Source: Prevotellaceae bacterium | GTDB lineage: Bacteria; Bacteroidota; Bacteroidia; Bacteroidales; Bacteroidaceae | Direction: 5' to 3' | Assembly (NCBI GenBank): GCA_003150315.1 | Contig: QAML01000062.1 | Span: 1 to 6,440 of the forward strand | Length of the DNA stretch: 6,440 bases | Shown: positions 1 through 6,004 of the stretch, piece after piece | How positions within the stretch are numbered: the stretch's first letter is position 1 | How the letters are laid out: each line of letters starts with the position of its first letter | The notes under the pieces: model-generated | What the model saw: the letters and a program-made list of their open reading frames with translations, nothing else | What the model was told of the DNA's origin: nothing | Database searches by the model: none | Position numbers and translations under genes: made by a program

Positions 1-121
1 GCTCGTTGGTGTCCTTAACTGAGTTATAAACAGTTGTGCCGGCAGAAACTGTACCGGAGTAAACTCTGAAGAAGCAGAGCTTACCAACAAACGGGTCAGT
101 AGCAATCTTGAATGCGAGAGC
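1..121 (-). pseudogene. fusA: Fragment of translation elongation factor G (domain II), 5' part missing
   Basis: Read on the minus strand from 121 down to 2, the sequence translates without a stop into a highly characteristic EF-G domain II stretch: [15 protein letters not shown], then [19 protein letters not shown], then VKDTNE. EF-G is the cellular GTPase that drives ribosome translocation. Resemblance stops at about 121. Further upstream in the same frame the residues (LGPLIGNSI) no longer look like EF-G, and a TAA stop is met at 193-191. No ATG, GTG or TTG codon lies between that stop and the EF-G part, so the fragment has no start and lacks the GTPase domain. The left side runs off the window. 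Base composition here is richer in G+C than the genes that follow. It could be a host fragment captured by the phage or, at least as likely, a chimeric assembly join. The identity is confident; the origin is not. Confidence 0.85.
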
Positions 122-170
122 AATCGAATTTCCGATCAGTGGGCCTAGGAAGAATCCATTTGGCGTATGA

Positions 171-177
171 TATAAAT
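171..177 (+). promoter_or_regulatory. Possible promoter element TATAAAT
   Basis: A TATAAAT heptamer lies 19 bases before the ATG at 196. It resembles the single-element late promoters of T4-like phages or a sigma-70-type -10 box. No convincing -35 box is found at the right distance. This is motif resemblance only. Confidence 0.2.
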
Positions 178-195
178 GGCAAAGGAGAGATTAAC

Positions 196-987
196 ATGGC
201 AAAACAAAAAGGCACCCTTGACACATCGATTGACATCTCGAAGGGTTTAGACAAAAATGATGATACCTGTGATGTTATTGTTACTATCATCAAAAACGAC
301 GAATTTGATTCTGATATCCATAGAGGATATCTCGAACAAAATCACGCGTATGCTTTGTTAGAAGATGCATGTCTTCCAATTCGGATATATGATCCGAAGG
401 ACATTGAGTATTCTGAAAAATATGCATATGTGCACAATGGATTTTTCTATTTGTATCGAGGGAATTGTTTAAGGAGCATTAAAAAAGGGCCAGGTATTTT
501 CCTAGACCCAGAATCAAATCAATTTTATTTGATCGAAGTAGATCCAAGCAATCCAAGGGATGTTGCAAAATATAGAGTGTGTCAAGAACATATGGCTGTT
601 TTTGATAAAGAAACGGTTTTGGATGATATCAAGAAAAATGGAGAAGAGATGTATTCTTCTGGAAAAGTTATCTCCAAATCATTTCAACCAAATCTGAAAA
701 ATACTGATGATTCGTTGAAACGTGTTATGAAAATGGCAATGATGGAAAAGAATATTGATATTGATCAATATCGAGATCGTTTCAGTGATAAAAATGCAAC
801 ATTTAACTTCAAGCAAGTAATTAAAAATGACGCAAAGTTGTCCATGCTTTTGTTTGAGCGTGGTTGTGATGCATTTGGATTAAAATATACAATCATTGTA
901 GAAGAAGCATTTCCGGATAATCCCCCAGTTGGAAAGAAATTGGAGCATAAAATTATTGTATCATCTGACGATACATACGAGCTTTAA
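196..987 (+). CDS. Unrecognised phage-type protein, 263 aa, possible degenerate helix-turn-helix near C-terminus
   Basis: I do not recognise this 263-aa protein. The ATG at 196 is chosen because AAAGGAGAGA sits 6-15 bases upstream; the frame stays open upstream to an ATG at 112, but that has no ribosome binding site and lies inside the fusA fragment. No signal peptide or membrane segment is seen. The N-terminal half (about residues 45-125) is rich in aromatic residues and alternates short hydrophobic stretches, as in a mixed alpha/beta fold. Residues about 174-236 contain a helical segment (KRVMKMAMMEKNIDIDQYRD), then LSMLLFERGCDAFGLKYTII, which recalls the last helix and strand of Xre/Cro-type DNA-binding domains. 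This is a weak resemblance and an inference. The gene stands alone, closed by a strong terminator at 993-1026, and is the first gene after the abrupt fusA junction. Confidence 0.85.
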   Translation: MAKQKGTLDTSIDISKGLDKNDDTCDVIVTIIKNDEFDSDIHRGYLEQNHAYALLEDACLPIRIYDPKDIEYSEKYAYVHNGFFYLYRGNCLRSIKKGPGIFLDPESNQFYLIEVDPSNPRDVAKYRVCQEHMAVFDKETVLDDIKKNGEEMYSSGKVISKSFQPNLKNTDDSLKRVMKMAMMEKNIDIDQYRDRFSDKNATFNFKQVIKNDAKLSMLLFERGCDAFGLKYTIIVEEAFPDNPPVGKKLEHKIIVSSDDTYEL

Positions 988-992
988 CAACC

Positions 993-1026
993 AAGAAAGA
1001 GATGAGTTTTTCATCTCTTTCTTTTT
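993..1026 (+). terminator. Intrinsic terminator after the 263-aa gene
   Basis: A perfect 13-bp stem (993-1005 with 1011-1023, AAGAAAGAGATGA / TCATCTCTTTCTT) with a GTTTT loop is followed by a run of five T (1022-1026). It starts five bases after the stop codon of the preceding gene. Confidence 0.85.
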
Positions 1027-1053
1027 ATCTGTAATATACATCATTTAAATGAC

Positions 1054-1068
1054 ATATTATATTCTTGA
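1054..1068 (+). promoter_or_regulatory. AT-rich upstream motif, copy 1 (candidate promoter)
   Basis: ATATTATATTCTTGA lies just after a terminator and 47 bases before the next ATG. It matches 13 of 15 positions of a sequence in the same setting at 1558-1572. Recurrence immediately after terminators, plus an ATATTATAT core, suggests a phage promoter. No -35 element is obvious. Confidence 0.4.
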
Positions 1069-1115
1069 GAGGTTTAGGAAGAGCTTCTCAAAAAATATGC
1101 CAGGAGGATGTACAA

Positions 1116-1502
1116 ATGTTTGAAAGTTATGTACCACCAAAAGCACGTCGAGGAAAACGGAAGATGGAAGAGGCCCTTGTGACCATACATATTTCCGAAG
1201 AACACCTGAAAGCCAGAAAGGAAAAAATGAATGTCATTCTCCCACATGGTTCTTCGAAAGACATTGAAATTTTGAAGAGTGAATATCCAAATTCCGATAT
1301 TCAAATATACGATGTGGAAAATTTTCCAGCTCAAATGAATTGGGCAACACATATTATGCTCATTGGTAATCGTTTTCATGAGAAAATGAACATGAATGGA
1401 AACGGAAAGATTGTTACCGCAAAAAAGGTTCCATTGGCGTGTGCCAATATTCATTTTGGCGATTCAAGTAAAAAGGTATCCGTTCTAAAGATTCCAAAAT
1501 GA
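1116..1502 (+). CDS. Unrecognised small protein, 128 aa, basic N-terminus
   Basis: I do not recognise this 128-aa protein. The start is set at ATG 1116 because CAGGAGGATG ends five bases before it. The frame could extend to a TTG at 1065, but those 17 codons overlap the candidate promoter and the ribosome binding site. Residues 9-17 are strongly basic (KARRGKRKM), suggesting nucleic-acid contact. The middle (about 38-85) alternates strands and helices: MNVILPHGSS, then DIEILKSEYPNSDIQIYDVE, then HIMLIGNRFHE, which looks like a small alpha/beta fold. No catalytic motif is visible. It is a single-gene transcription unit, with a candidate promoter upstream and a symmetric terminator just after the stop. 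Its place directly before the SbcC/Rad50-like gene could hint at a DNA-related job, but that is speculation. Confidence 0.85.
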   Translation: MFESYVPPKARRGKRKMEEALVTIHISEEHLKARKEKMNVILPHGSSKDIEILKSEYPNSDIQIYDVENFPAQMNWATHIMLIGNRFHEKMNMNGNGKIVTAKKVPLACANIHFGDSSKKVSVLKIPK

Positions 1503-1509
1503 TTTATCC

Positions 1510-1541
1510 AAAAAGAAAAGGGAAATTCCCTTTTCTTTTTT
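1510..1541 (+). terminator. Symmetric, probably bidirectional intrinsic terminator
   Basis: A near-continuous palindrome, AAAAAGAAAAGGGAA (1510-1524) and TTCCCTTTTCTTTTT (1526-1540), begins seven bases after the stop of the 128-aa gene. The 3' arm supplies the T-run. On the opposite strand the same structure also ends in T, so it could stop transcription both ways. Confidence 0.85.
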
Positions 1542-1557
1542 AAACCTTCTGAAAGAT

Positions 1558-1572
1558 ATATTATATCTTTGA
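1558..1572 (+). promoter_or_regulatory. AT-rich upstream motif, copy 2 (candidate promoter)
   Basis: ATATTATATCTTTGA lies between the terminator at 1510-1541 and the ribosome binding site of the ATPase gene, 26 bases before its ATG. It is 13/15 identical to the copy at 1054-1068. It would drive the ATPase gene and probably the gene after it. Confidence 0.4.
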
Positions 1573-1598
1573 AACATGAGGGTAGGAGGTAATGTATT

Positions 1599-4247
1599 AT
1601 GAGAATTACGTATCTAAAATTGGTAAATTTTCTTCACATTTATAGTGGATTGAATAAAACGGAAGTTGAATTAAACTTCAGGGAAAATCGAAAAGTAATC
1701 AATATCATCATTGGTAAAATGGGCTCTTGTAAAAGTGTAATCCTTGGGCATCTTCAACCATTTTATGGATTTGGAACATTGGATTCGAGATCACAGGATG
1801 GCATTATTTTAGATGGAGAAAATGGAGAAAAAATCATTGAGTATGAAAAAGGACATGATTCATACCATATTTCTCACAAATACAATTGGAAAAATGGAAA
1901 GCATACTGTAAAATCATACATTTCCAAAAATGATATAGAGTTAAACCCAAATGGAAACGTATCCAGCTTTCGTTCTATTGTTGAAATGGAATTGGGTATT
2001 GAACAAAGTGATCTTTCCATGATTCGTCTTGGACCAAACGTTACAAATTTGATCGATATGAGTGCCGCAGAGCGAAAATCGTATATGGCATCTCGATTGA
2101 AGGATACCGAGATTTATTCGGTTCTCTACAAGAAATTGAATGAAGAAATGCGATTGTTAAATGCAAGAGCAAGTATCCTTGCTGGCAAAATTACTACATT
2201 AACAAAAGGATCTGTGGAAGATATGCGAGAAGAAAAAGCAATGCTTGCAGAATCTACACAGGCAATCCAATCACAAATCAATCAAATTCTTGGAGACATT
2301 GGAGGCATTGAATCGCAACTGAAATCGATTTTTAAAGGACGGACGGACATTGAGTATCGCAGAGAAATACAATTGTATTCCGATGAGTTCTCAAAACTTA
2401 AAAATGATATTGCCGTTCGTCGAAGAGAAATCGATGAAGTTCAATCAAATTATCATTCTATTTCCGATGTATCTGAATCACTAGGAGCTATTAAAAACGA
2501 ATATAGCCGTAATATAGAAGAACTTGGACGTTTGGAAAAACTTTACAAAGAAAGAGGATCTGAGCTTGGTCGATTACAAGAGAAGAAATTGATCTCAAAA
2601 GATGCCGAACAACTGAAGAATATGAGAGAAACATACGAAGAACTTTTACAATCTCTCGATCAAATTGAAGACGAGCTTCATGGTTTCAAATGCAAATATG
2701 CAACTCCTCAAATGCGAGCATTGTTGTCACAGATCAATACAGTCAATGAATTAATTTCGGATATTGGTCTTTACAATCATAGCACTGTAATGCATATTCT
2801 TGGAAGCGACAGTTCTATTCTTCGAGAGGCGAATACAAAAATTGATCGAATCAATGGAAAACGATCGAAATTACAGCGACAGCTAAGCAATCTTAAATTT
2901 GCAGATAAATATGAGCCATCGGAAACATTGTTCTTTCCTCCGTTTTGTCCTACAAAAGATTGCCCATACTATCAAACACACCCAGTTACACTTCGAGATA
3001 AAACAAAAGGAAATGATCTCGATGAAATGTATGGGAAAATTCAAGTTGAGATTGATCAATGTGATCATGAAATTGATGTACTGACTGAGTATCCGATCAT
3101 CTATTCGAAGATTCGTTCATTACGAGATATTTGGCCATCCATTACATCTCAATTGTCTGATATAGGTGCTCTGAAGACAACATCCATAACAAAAGTCTTT
3201 GCGAATATATACAATCAGAAGTGGTACGATCACGATAAAGTTGTCGATACGCTTAATCTTTGTGCAAGACGAGATAAATATTATGAACTGACACAAAAAA
3301 CACAAGCGATGAAAGCAGAACTGACCAACGCTGAACGAGACGATGAGACAGAGATCTTTGAAAAAATTGAATCGATTCAAACTGAAATCGATAATACGGC
3401 CTCTAGAATCGCCGAACTGGAATCCAAAAATGAAAGTCTCCAACAAAGTCAAAAGATGATGGAATCGGTATATATCAAATTGAGCAAAATTGAAATGATG
3501 ATACAATCCGTCAAAGACGATGAAAATAAGCTGGAGATGATTCGAGATAAGATTTCTGAAATGAAAGACAATTTAGATCGAGCGGAAGGCTTCAACAACG
3601 CATTGACGGATAAAAGAATTCGTCAAAAAACACTTGTTATGACTTTAAAGGAGCAGCAAGATCGAATCGATCGGTTAAATGTCACATTAAACGATATCTC
3701 ATATTCTCAAAAAGAGTTTATGAAAGTACAAGAAGCTCAGGGTTATTTAAAAGATATCGTCGAGGCGACTTCTTCCAACAAAGGAATCCCCCTTGTTTAT
3801 GTAAAACTCTTCCTTAATCAATGCAAAGATACTGTTAATGACCTGATCTCGGATGTATTTGGAGATAGTATTGAAATCCTCGATTTCGATATTAACGAAA
3901 CAGATTTCAAGATTCCATATGCAATCAATGGATCTCCAGTCAAAGATATTTCCAGTGCATCGCAAGGACAACGGTCCATTATTTCATTGGCATTATCCTT
4001 CGCATTGGTCCGCCAGTCTCTATCCGACTACAATATCATGCTTTTGGATGAAATGGATGGACCGTTGTATAAGGATGATCGTGACAAATTCATCTCAATT
4101 CTGTTTAAGCAGATTCAAGCAATCAATGCAGAACAGATTTTCATTGTAAGTCATAACAATACGTTCGATGGGCATAATGTCAATATTATCATGACAACAG
4201 ATGAAAATGTTGACAGAAGCCATCAAATAACAATCATGAAAGTATAA
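1599..4247 (+). CDS. SbcC/Rad50-like (T4 gp46-type) SMC-family ATPase, recombination/repair
   Basis: This 882-aa protein has the full Rad50/SbcC plan. The N-terminal half-ATPase carries a Walker A at residues 39-46 (GKMGSCKS). Two long, charged, Gln/Glu/Lys-rich coiled-coil arms follow (about 205-440 and 465-715). Exactly at mid-protein is a cysteine pair, C450-PTKD-C455, followed by PYYQTH, as expected for a zinc-hook apex. The C-terminal half-ATPase has a signature motif SASQGQ (786-791), Walker B NIMLLDE (812-818) and switch histidine in VSH (852). Such proteins pair with an SbcD/Mre11 (gp47-like) nuclease to process DNA ends in replication and recombination; no such gene is in the window. 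ATG 1599 follows AGGAGGT by eight bases. Two oddities: Walker A has Cys44 where Gly normally precedes the Lys, and the hook is Cx4C rather than CxxC. Lamassu- or Wadjet-type SMC defence genes are less likely, as no effector partners are present. Confidence 0.93.
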   Translation: MRITYLKLVNFLHIYSGLNKTEVELNFRENRKVINIIIGKMGSCKSVILGHLQPFYGFGTLDSRSQDGIILDGENGEKIIEYEKGHDSYHISHKYNWKNGKHTVKSYISKNDIELNPNGNVSSFRSIVEMELGIEQSDLSMIRLGPNVTNLIDMSAAERKSYMASRLKDTEIYSVLYKKLNEEMRLLNARASILAGKITTLTKGSVEDMREEKAMLAESTQAIQSQINQILGDIGGIESQLKSIFKGRTDIEYRREIQLYSDEFSKLKNDIAVRRREIDEVQSNYHSISDVSESLGAIKNEYSRNIEELGRLEKLYKERGSELGRLQEKKLISKDAEQLKNMRETYEELLQSLDQIEDELHGFKCKYATPQMRALLSQINTVNELISDIGLYNHSTVMHILGSDSSILREANTKIDRINGKRSKLQRQLSNLKFADKYEPSETLFFPPFCPTKDCPYYQTHPVTLRDKTKGNDLDEMYGKIQVEIDQCDHEIDVLTEYPIIYSKIRSLRDIWPSITSQLSDIGALKTTSITKVFANIYNQKWYDHDKVVDTLNLCARRDKYYELTQKTQAMKAELTNAERDDETEIFEKIESIQTEIDNTASRIAELESKNESLQQSQKMMESVYIKLSKIEMMIQSVKDDENKLEMIRDKISEMKDNLDRAEGFNNALTDKRIRQKTLVMTLKEQQDRIDRLNVTLNDISYSQKEFMKVQEAQGYLKDIVEATSSNKGIPLVYVKLFLNQCKDTVNDLISDVFGDSIEILDFDINETDFKIPYAINGSPVKDISSASQGQRSIISLALSFALVRQSLSDYNIMLLDEMDGPLYKDDRDKFISILFKQIQAINAEQIFIVSHNNTFDGHNVNIIMTTDENVDRSHQITIMKV

Positions 4248-4267
4248 TGGAAAGGAAGACCAAAAAC

Positions 4268-4615
4268 ATGCCAATCAAAAATGAAAAGAGAAAACGTGTA
4301 ATCGAGCATCCGAAGATGAATCTATCCGGTATCGTAAATCAAGTATTGGATAGGGATTCAATTGGAGAAACCGTTTTTCGTGCTCTTTTCGAACGAAAGA
4401 ATGAACCAATTTTATGCAAAGAGATCCTTACAATGTGCAATTTTAAAAATCCGGAGATATTTGACGATTGGATTATTCATACAAAGACCATTGGATTCTT
4501 TGTAATGTCCGGATACAGAATCGATGTGTATAATCCAAATGCCGTTTTACAACTGGATTTAGAATCATTTCCAGGTTTGACGGATGTTCTGAAAAAGCGA
4601 TATCAGAATATTTAA
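4268..4615 (+). CDS. Unrecognised 115-aa protein, possible small winged-helix
   Basis: I do not recognise this protein. Two starts are possible: an ATG at 4247 that overlaps the ATPase stop by one base (TAATG, giving 122 aa), and the ATG at 4268 (115 aa). I prefer 4268 because GGAAAGGAAG lies 9-18 bases upstream of it, whereas 4247 has no good ribosome binding site. With no terminator between them, it is very probably co-transcribed and perhaps translationally coupled with the ATPase. The N-terminus is basic (KNEKRKR). Residues about 32-90 read as helix, helix (EPILCKEILTMC), helix, then a hairpin (IGFFVMSGYRIDVYNP), an order compatible with a winged-helix fold. That is an inference from pattern alone. 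No catalytic motif or membrane segment is seen. A role linked to the ATPase is suggested only by position. Confidence 0.82.
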   Translation: MPIKNEKRKRVIEHPKMNLSGIVNQVLDRDSIGETVFRALFERKNEPILCKEILTMCNFKNPEIFDDWIIHTKTIGFFVMSGYRIDVYNPNAVLQLDLESFPGLTDVLKKRYQNI

Positions 4616-4618
4616 CAG

Positions 4619-4653
4619 CTCATTAATAGATCTATTGTAGATCAAATAATGAG
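4619..4653 (+). promoter_or_regulatory. Hairpin/dyad without U-tract before the spoIIID-like gene
   Basis: Two nested inverted repeats, CTCATTA (4619-4625)/TAATGAG (4647-4653) and GATCTA (4629-4634)/TAGATC (4638-4643), are separated by symmetric three-base internal bulges, with a TTG apex. There is no T-run; the ribosome binding site (AGAGGTGAGG) follows at once. It may be an operator for autoregulation or an RNA element affecting translation, rather than a normal terminator. Confidence 0.5.
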
Positions 4654-4667
4654 AGAGGTGAGGCATC

Positions 4668-4970
4668 ATGTCGAGAGGTCCTAAAATGGAGGACGATGAT
4701 GCTTGTATCCAAGAAGGTATTTACTTTGTAACAAAAGGATCAACCCTTCGAAAAATGGCAAAAGTTTTTAATAAGTCCCCCTCTACGATTAAAAAAGATC
4801 TTGATCATATTGAAGATCTTGATAAGGGATTATATGCACAAGTACGCAAACAAGTGCAAATCAATCTCGATCAACGATGCTTCCGTGGTGGTGAATCCAC
4901 AAGAGAAAAATTTCTTCGTTTGGAACTGGCACAAGAAGCAATTTCAATTGAAGAAATGAAAAATCGATAA
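4668..4970 (+). CDS. SpoIIID-family DNA-binding transcriptional regulator
   Basis: This 100-aa protein matches the SpoIIID family along most of its length. A helix-turn-helix covers about residues 25-45 (STLRKMAKVFNKSPSTIKKDL), equivalent to the TVRVIAKEFGVSKSTVHKDL region of Bacillus SpoIIID. A spacer helix follows, then the family hallmark RGGEST-REKF (73-82; RGGEAT-KLKY in SpoIIID). SpoIIID is a mother-cell regulator of about 90 aa that activates and represses sporulation genes by direct DNA binding. Here the N-terminus is slightly longer and acidic (EDDD), and the C-terminus is different and acidic/helical. The ATG at 4668 follows AGAGGTGAGG by six bases. It sits between the ATPase operon and an unrecognised gene, flanked by a dyad upstream and a terminator downstream. 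Whether it controls phage genes or interferes with host sporulation cannot be told from sequence. Confidence 0.88.
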   Translation: MSRGPKMEDDDACIQEGIYFVTKGSTLRKMAKVFNKSPSTIKKDLDHIEDLDKGLYAQVRKQVQINLDQRCFRGGESTREKFLRLELAQEAISIEEMKNR

Positions 4971-4971
4971 G

Positions 4972-5012
4972 GAATAGATACATCCGATTATCGGATGTAT
5001 CTATTCTCTTTT
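4972..5012 (+). terminator. Hairpin terminator after the spoIIID-like gene
   Basis: A perfect 16-bp stem, GAATAGATACATCCGA (4972-4987) with TCGGATGTATCTATTC (4991-5006), and a TTA loop begin directly after the stop codon. The following tract is TCTCTTTT, less T-rich than usual, but the stem is very strong. Confidence 0.75.
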
Positions 5013-5035
5013 ATGAAAAATGGAGGTAATGAAAA

Positions 5036-5896
5036 ATGTTTATTCCTATGGCCGAAGTACCTATGATTGTGAACGACAAACTGGAAACGAGAATGCTTGT
5101 TTGGGATACGGTATCCCATCAATCAATGGGAAAAATCAACACCAATGAAAAGATTGAAATTTATAAACCCTATCATAGTCTATTTGGATATCTTTTCAAC
5201 GATCTCTCAAAAGCTACAAATCAAAAAGATCGGTGTATCCATCTCCAGGCATTTTCATTCATCCCACAAGGCTTTGTTACTTCTTTTATAAAGCATTTTT
5301 CCACAATTGTGGAAGCATCCATCAAAGTTGTAAACGAAGATCGGATAAAGCATAAATACAATTTGGCACAGTTGCATAGCATTGATCTCGTTCCAGGAAG
5401 TTCTGATGTTGATAAAAGAGCTGCAGAAGCGCTGAATCCAGAAACTGGAAAATTTCATTATTATGATATTACATGCTCTGATATCATGAGTATTCATATG
5501 GACTTTATAGATCCTCCACAAAACGATGATGTAGAAGTGAATGTGGATATTCCTGCATTCGGTCTTTATCATGCAATTTGTCAGTTGCAAATTCATATTT
5601 CCGAAGAGTGGTTTACACACAAATCGGATGCCACATTAATGACGACAGCTGCTCCAGCTGCTTGCGAACCGGAAATTGCTCTTGAAAAACTTAAAAGAAT
5701 CTGCAACTATATCACTGCTTTTATTATTGAGACTCGAATGGAAGTTGAGACTGGAGAAAAAGATGTTGTTGCTCTTGGTACGGAAATCCCTGTAAAATAT
5801 CTGTTTACCGAAAGCGAATTGATTTCATTGAAGATGATTGAAGAAGCAACTCTCATGGCTGTCAACACCGAAATATCGTTTGTCAATGAGCCGTAA
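5036..5896 (+). CDS. Unrecognised phage-type protein, 286 aa
   Basis: I do not recognise this 286-aa protein. ATG 5036 follows a strong GGAGGT by eight bases; an ATG at 5029 is out of frame and too close to that site. No signal peptide or membrane helix is seen. It appears to have two parts. Residues 1-200 are a mixed alpha/beta region with many aromatics and histidines (for example FHYYDITCSDIMSIHMDFID). Residues about 218-286 form a mostly helical segment (LEKLKRICNYITAFIIETRM and onward). They are joined by a small Ala/Pro-rich linker at about 203-212 (TTAAPAACEP). No enzymatic motif is evident. It has its own terminator-bounded upstream region; downstream, the same frame continues after the TAA into 29 further sense codons (5897-5980), which is unusual and treated separately. 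A structural or DNA-metabolism role cannot be distinguished. Confidence 0.85.
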   Translation: MFIPMAEVPMIVNDKLETRMLVWDTVSHQSMGKINTNEKIEIYKPYHSLFGYLFNDLSKATNQKDRCIHLQAFSFIPQGFVTSFIKHFSTIVEASIKVVNEDRIKHKYNLAQLHSIDLVPGSSDVDKRAAEALNPETGKFHYYDITCSDIMSIHMDFIDPPQNDDVEVNVDIPAFGLYHAICQLQIHISEEWFTHKSDATLMTTAAPAACEPEIALEKLKRICNYITAFIIETRMEVETGEKDVVALGTEIPVKYLFTESELISLKMIEEATLMAVNTEISFVNEP

Positions 5897-5902
5897 CAAA
5901 AA

Positions 5903-5983
5903 ATGGTTCAGATGCATATTATTAAAGTGAAAGATGATAGAGAATACTTCACCGTTCTCGAATTCATCAAAAAATATTTTTGA
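5903..5983 (+). CDS. Doubtful 26-aa reading frame, in frame with the 286-aa gene
   Basis: An ATG at 5903 opens 26 codons (MVQMHIIKVKDDREYF, then TVLEFIKKYF) ending at TGA 5981-5983. It begins six bases after the TAA of the upstream gene and is in the same frame, separated only by CAA AAA. There is no clear ribosome binding site, which argues against an independent gene. It may be a remnant of a longer C-terminus, a read-through extension, a tiny coupled peptide, or chance. The residue pattern (alternating hydrophobic and charged) looks more protein-like than random. Confidence 0.3.
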   Translation: MVQMHIIKVKDDREYFTVLEFIKKYF

Positions 5984-6004
5984 TTTAAAAGGAGAAAAAA
6001 TAAC

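Noticed and set aside
1..121. Ribosome-protection tetracycline resistance gene (TetM/TetW type), which shares EF-G architecture
   Set aside because: The motif [11 protein letters not shown] followed by FFRVYSGT is that of true EF-G; TetM-type proteins differ in this stretch.
112..195. Longer start for the 263-aa gene at ATG 112
   Set aside because: No ribosome binding site, and it overlaps the EF-G fragment and the junction; ATG 196 has a strong one.
1592..1594. ATG codons overlapping the ribosome binding sites seven or eight bases before the chosen starts (also at 1108 and 5029)
   Set aside because: They are too close to the GGAGG core. They are explained by extended pairing of the site with 16S rRNA (GGAGGTAATG, GGAGGATG); the frames from 1592 and 5029 are short.
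3120..3506. Minus-strand open frames across the ATPase gene
   Set aside because: They are shadows of the long coding region, without ribosome binding sites and with compositionally odd products rich in Phe, Ile and Cys.
1599..4247. SMC protein of a Lamassu or Wadjet defence system
   Set aside because: No effector nuclease, kleisin or accessory gene of those systems lies alongside. The overall plan (central Cys pair, SxGQ-type signature) fits SbcC/Rad50 better.
4797..4824. Direct repeat AGATCTTGAT x2 inside the spoIIID-like gene
   Set aside because: It encodes the similar peptides KDLDH and EDLDK within the protein; coincidence of coding is the simplest explanation.
5966..5984. ATCAAAAA/TTTTTGAT inverted repeat as a terminator before the 106-aa gene
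   Set aside because: The stem is almost only A-T pairs and overlaps the end of the small reading frame; too weak to call.
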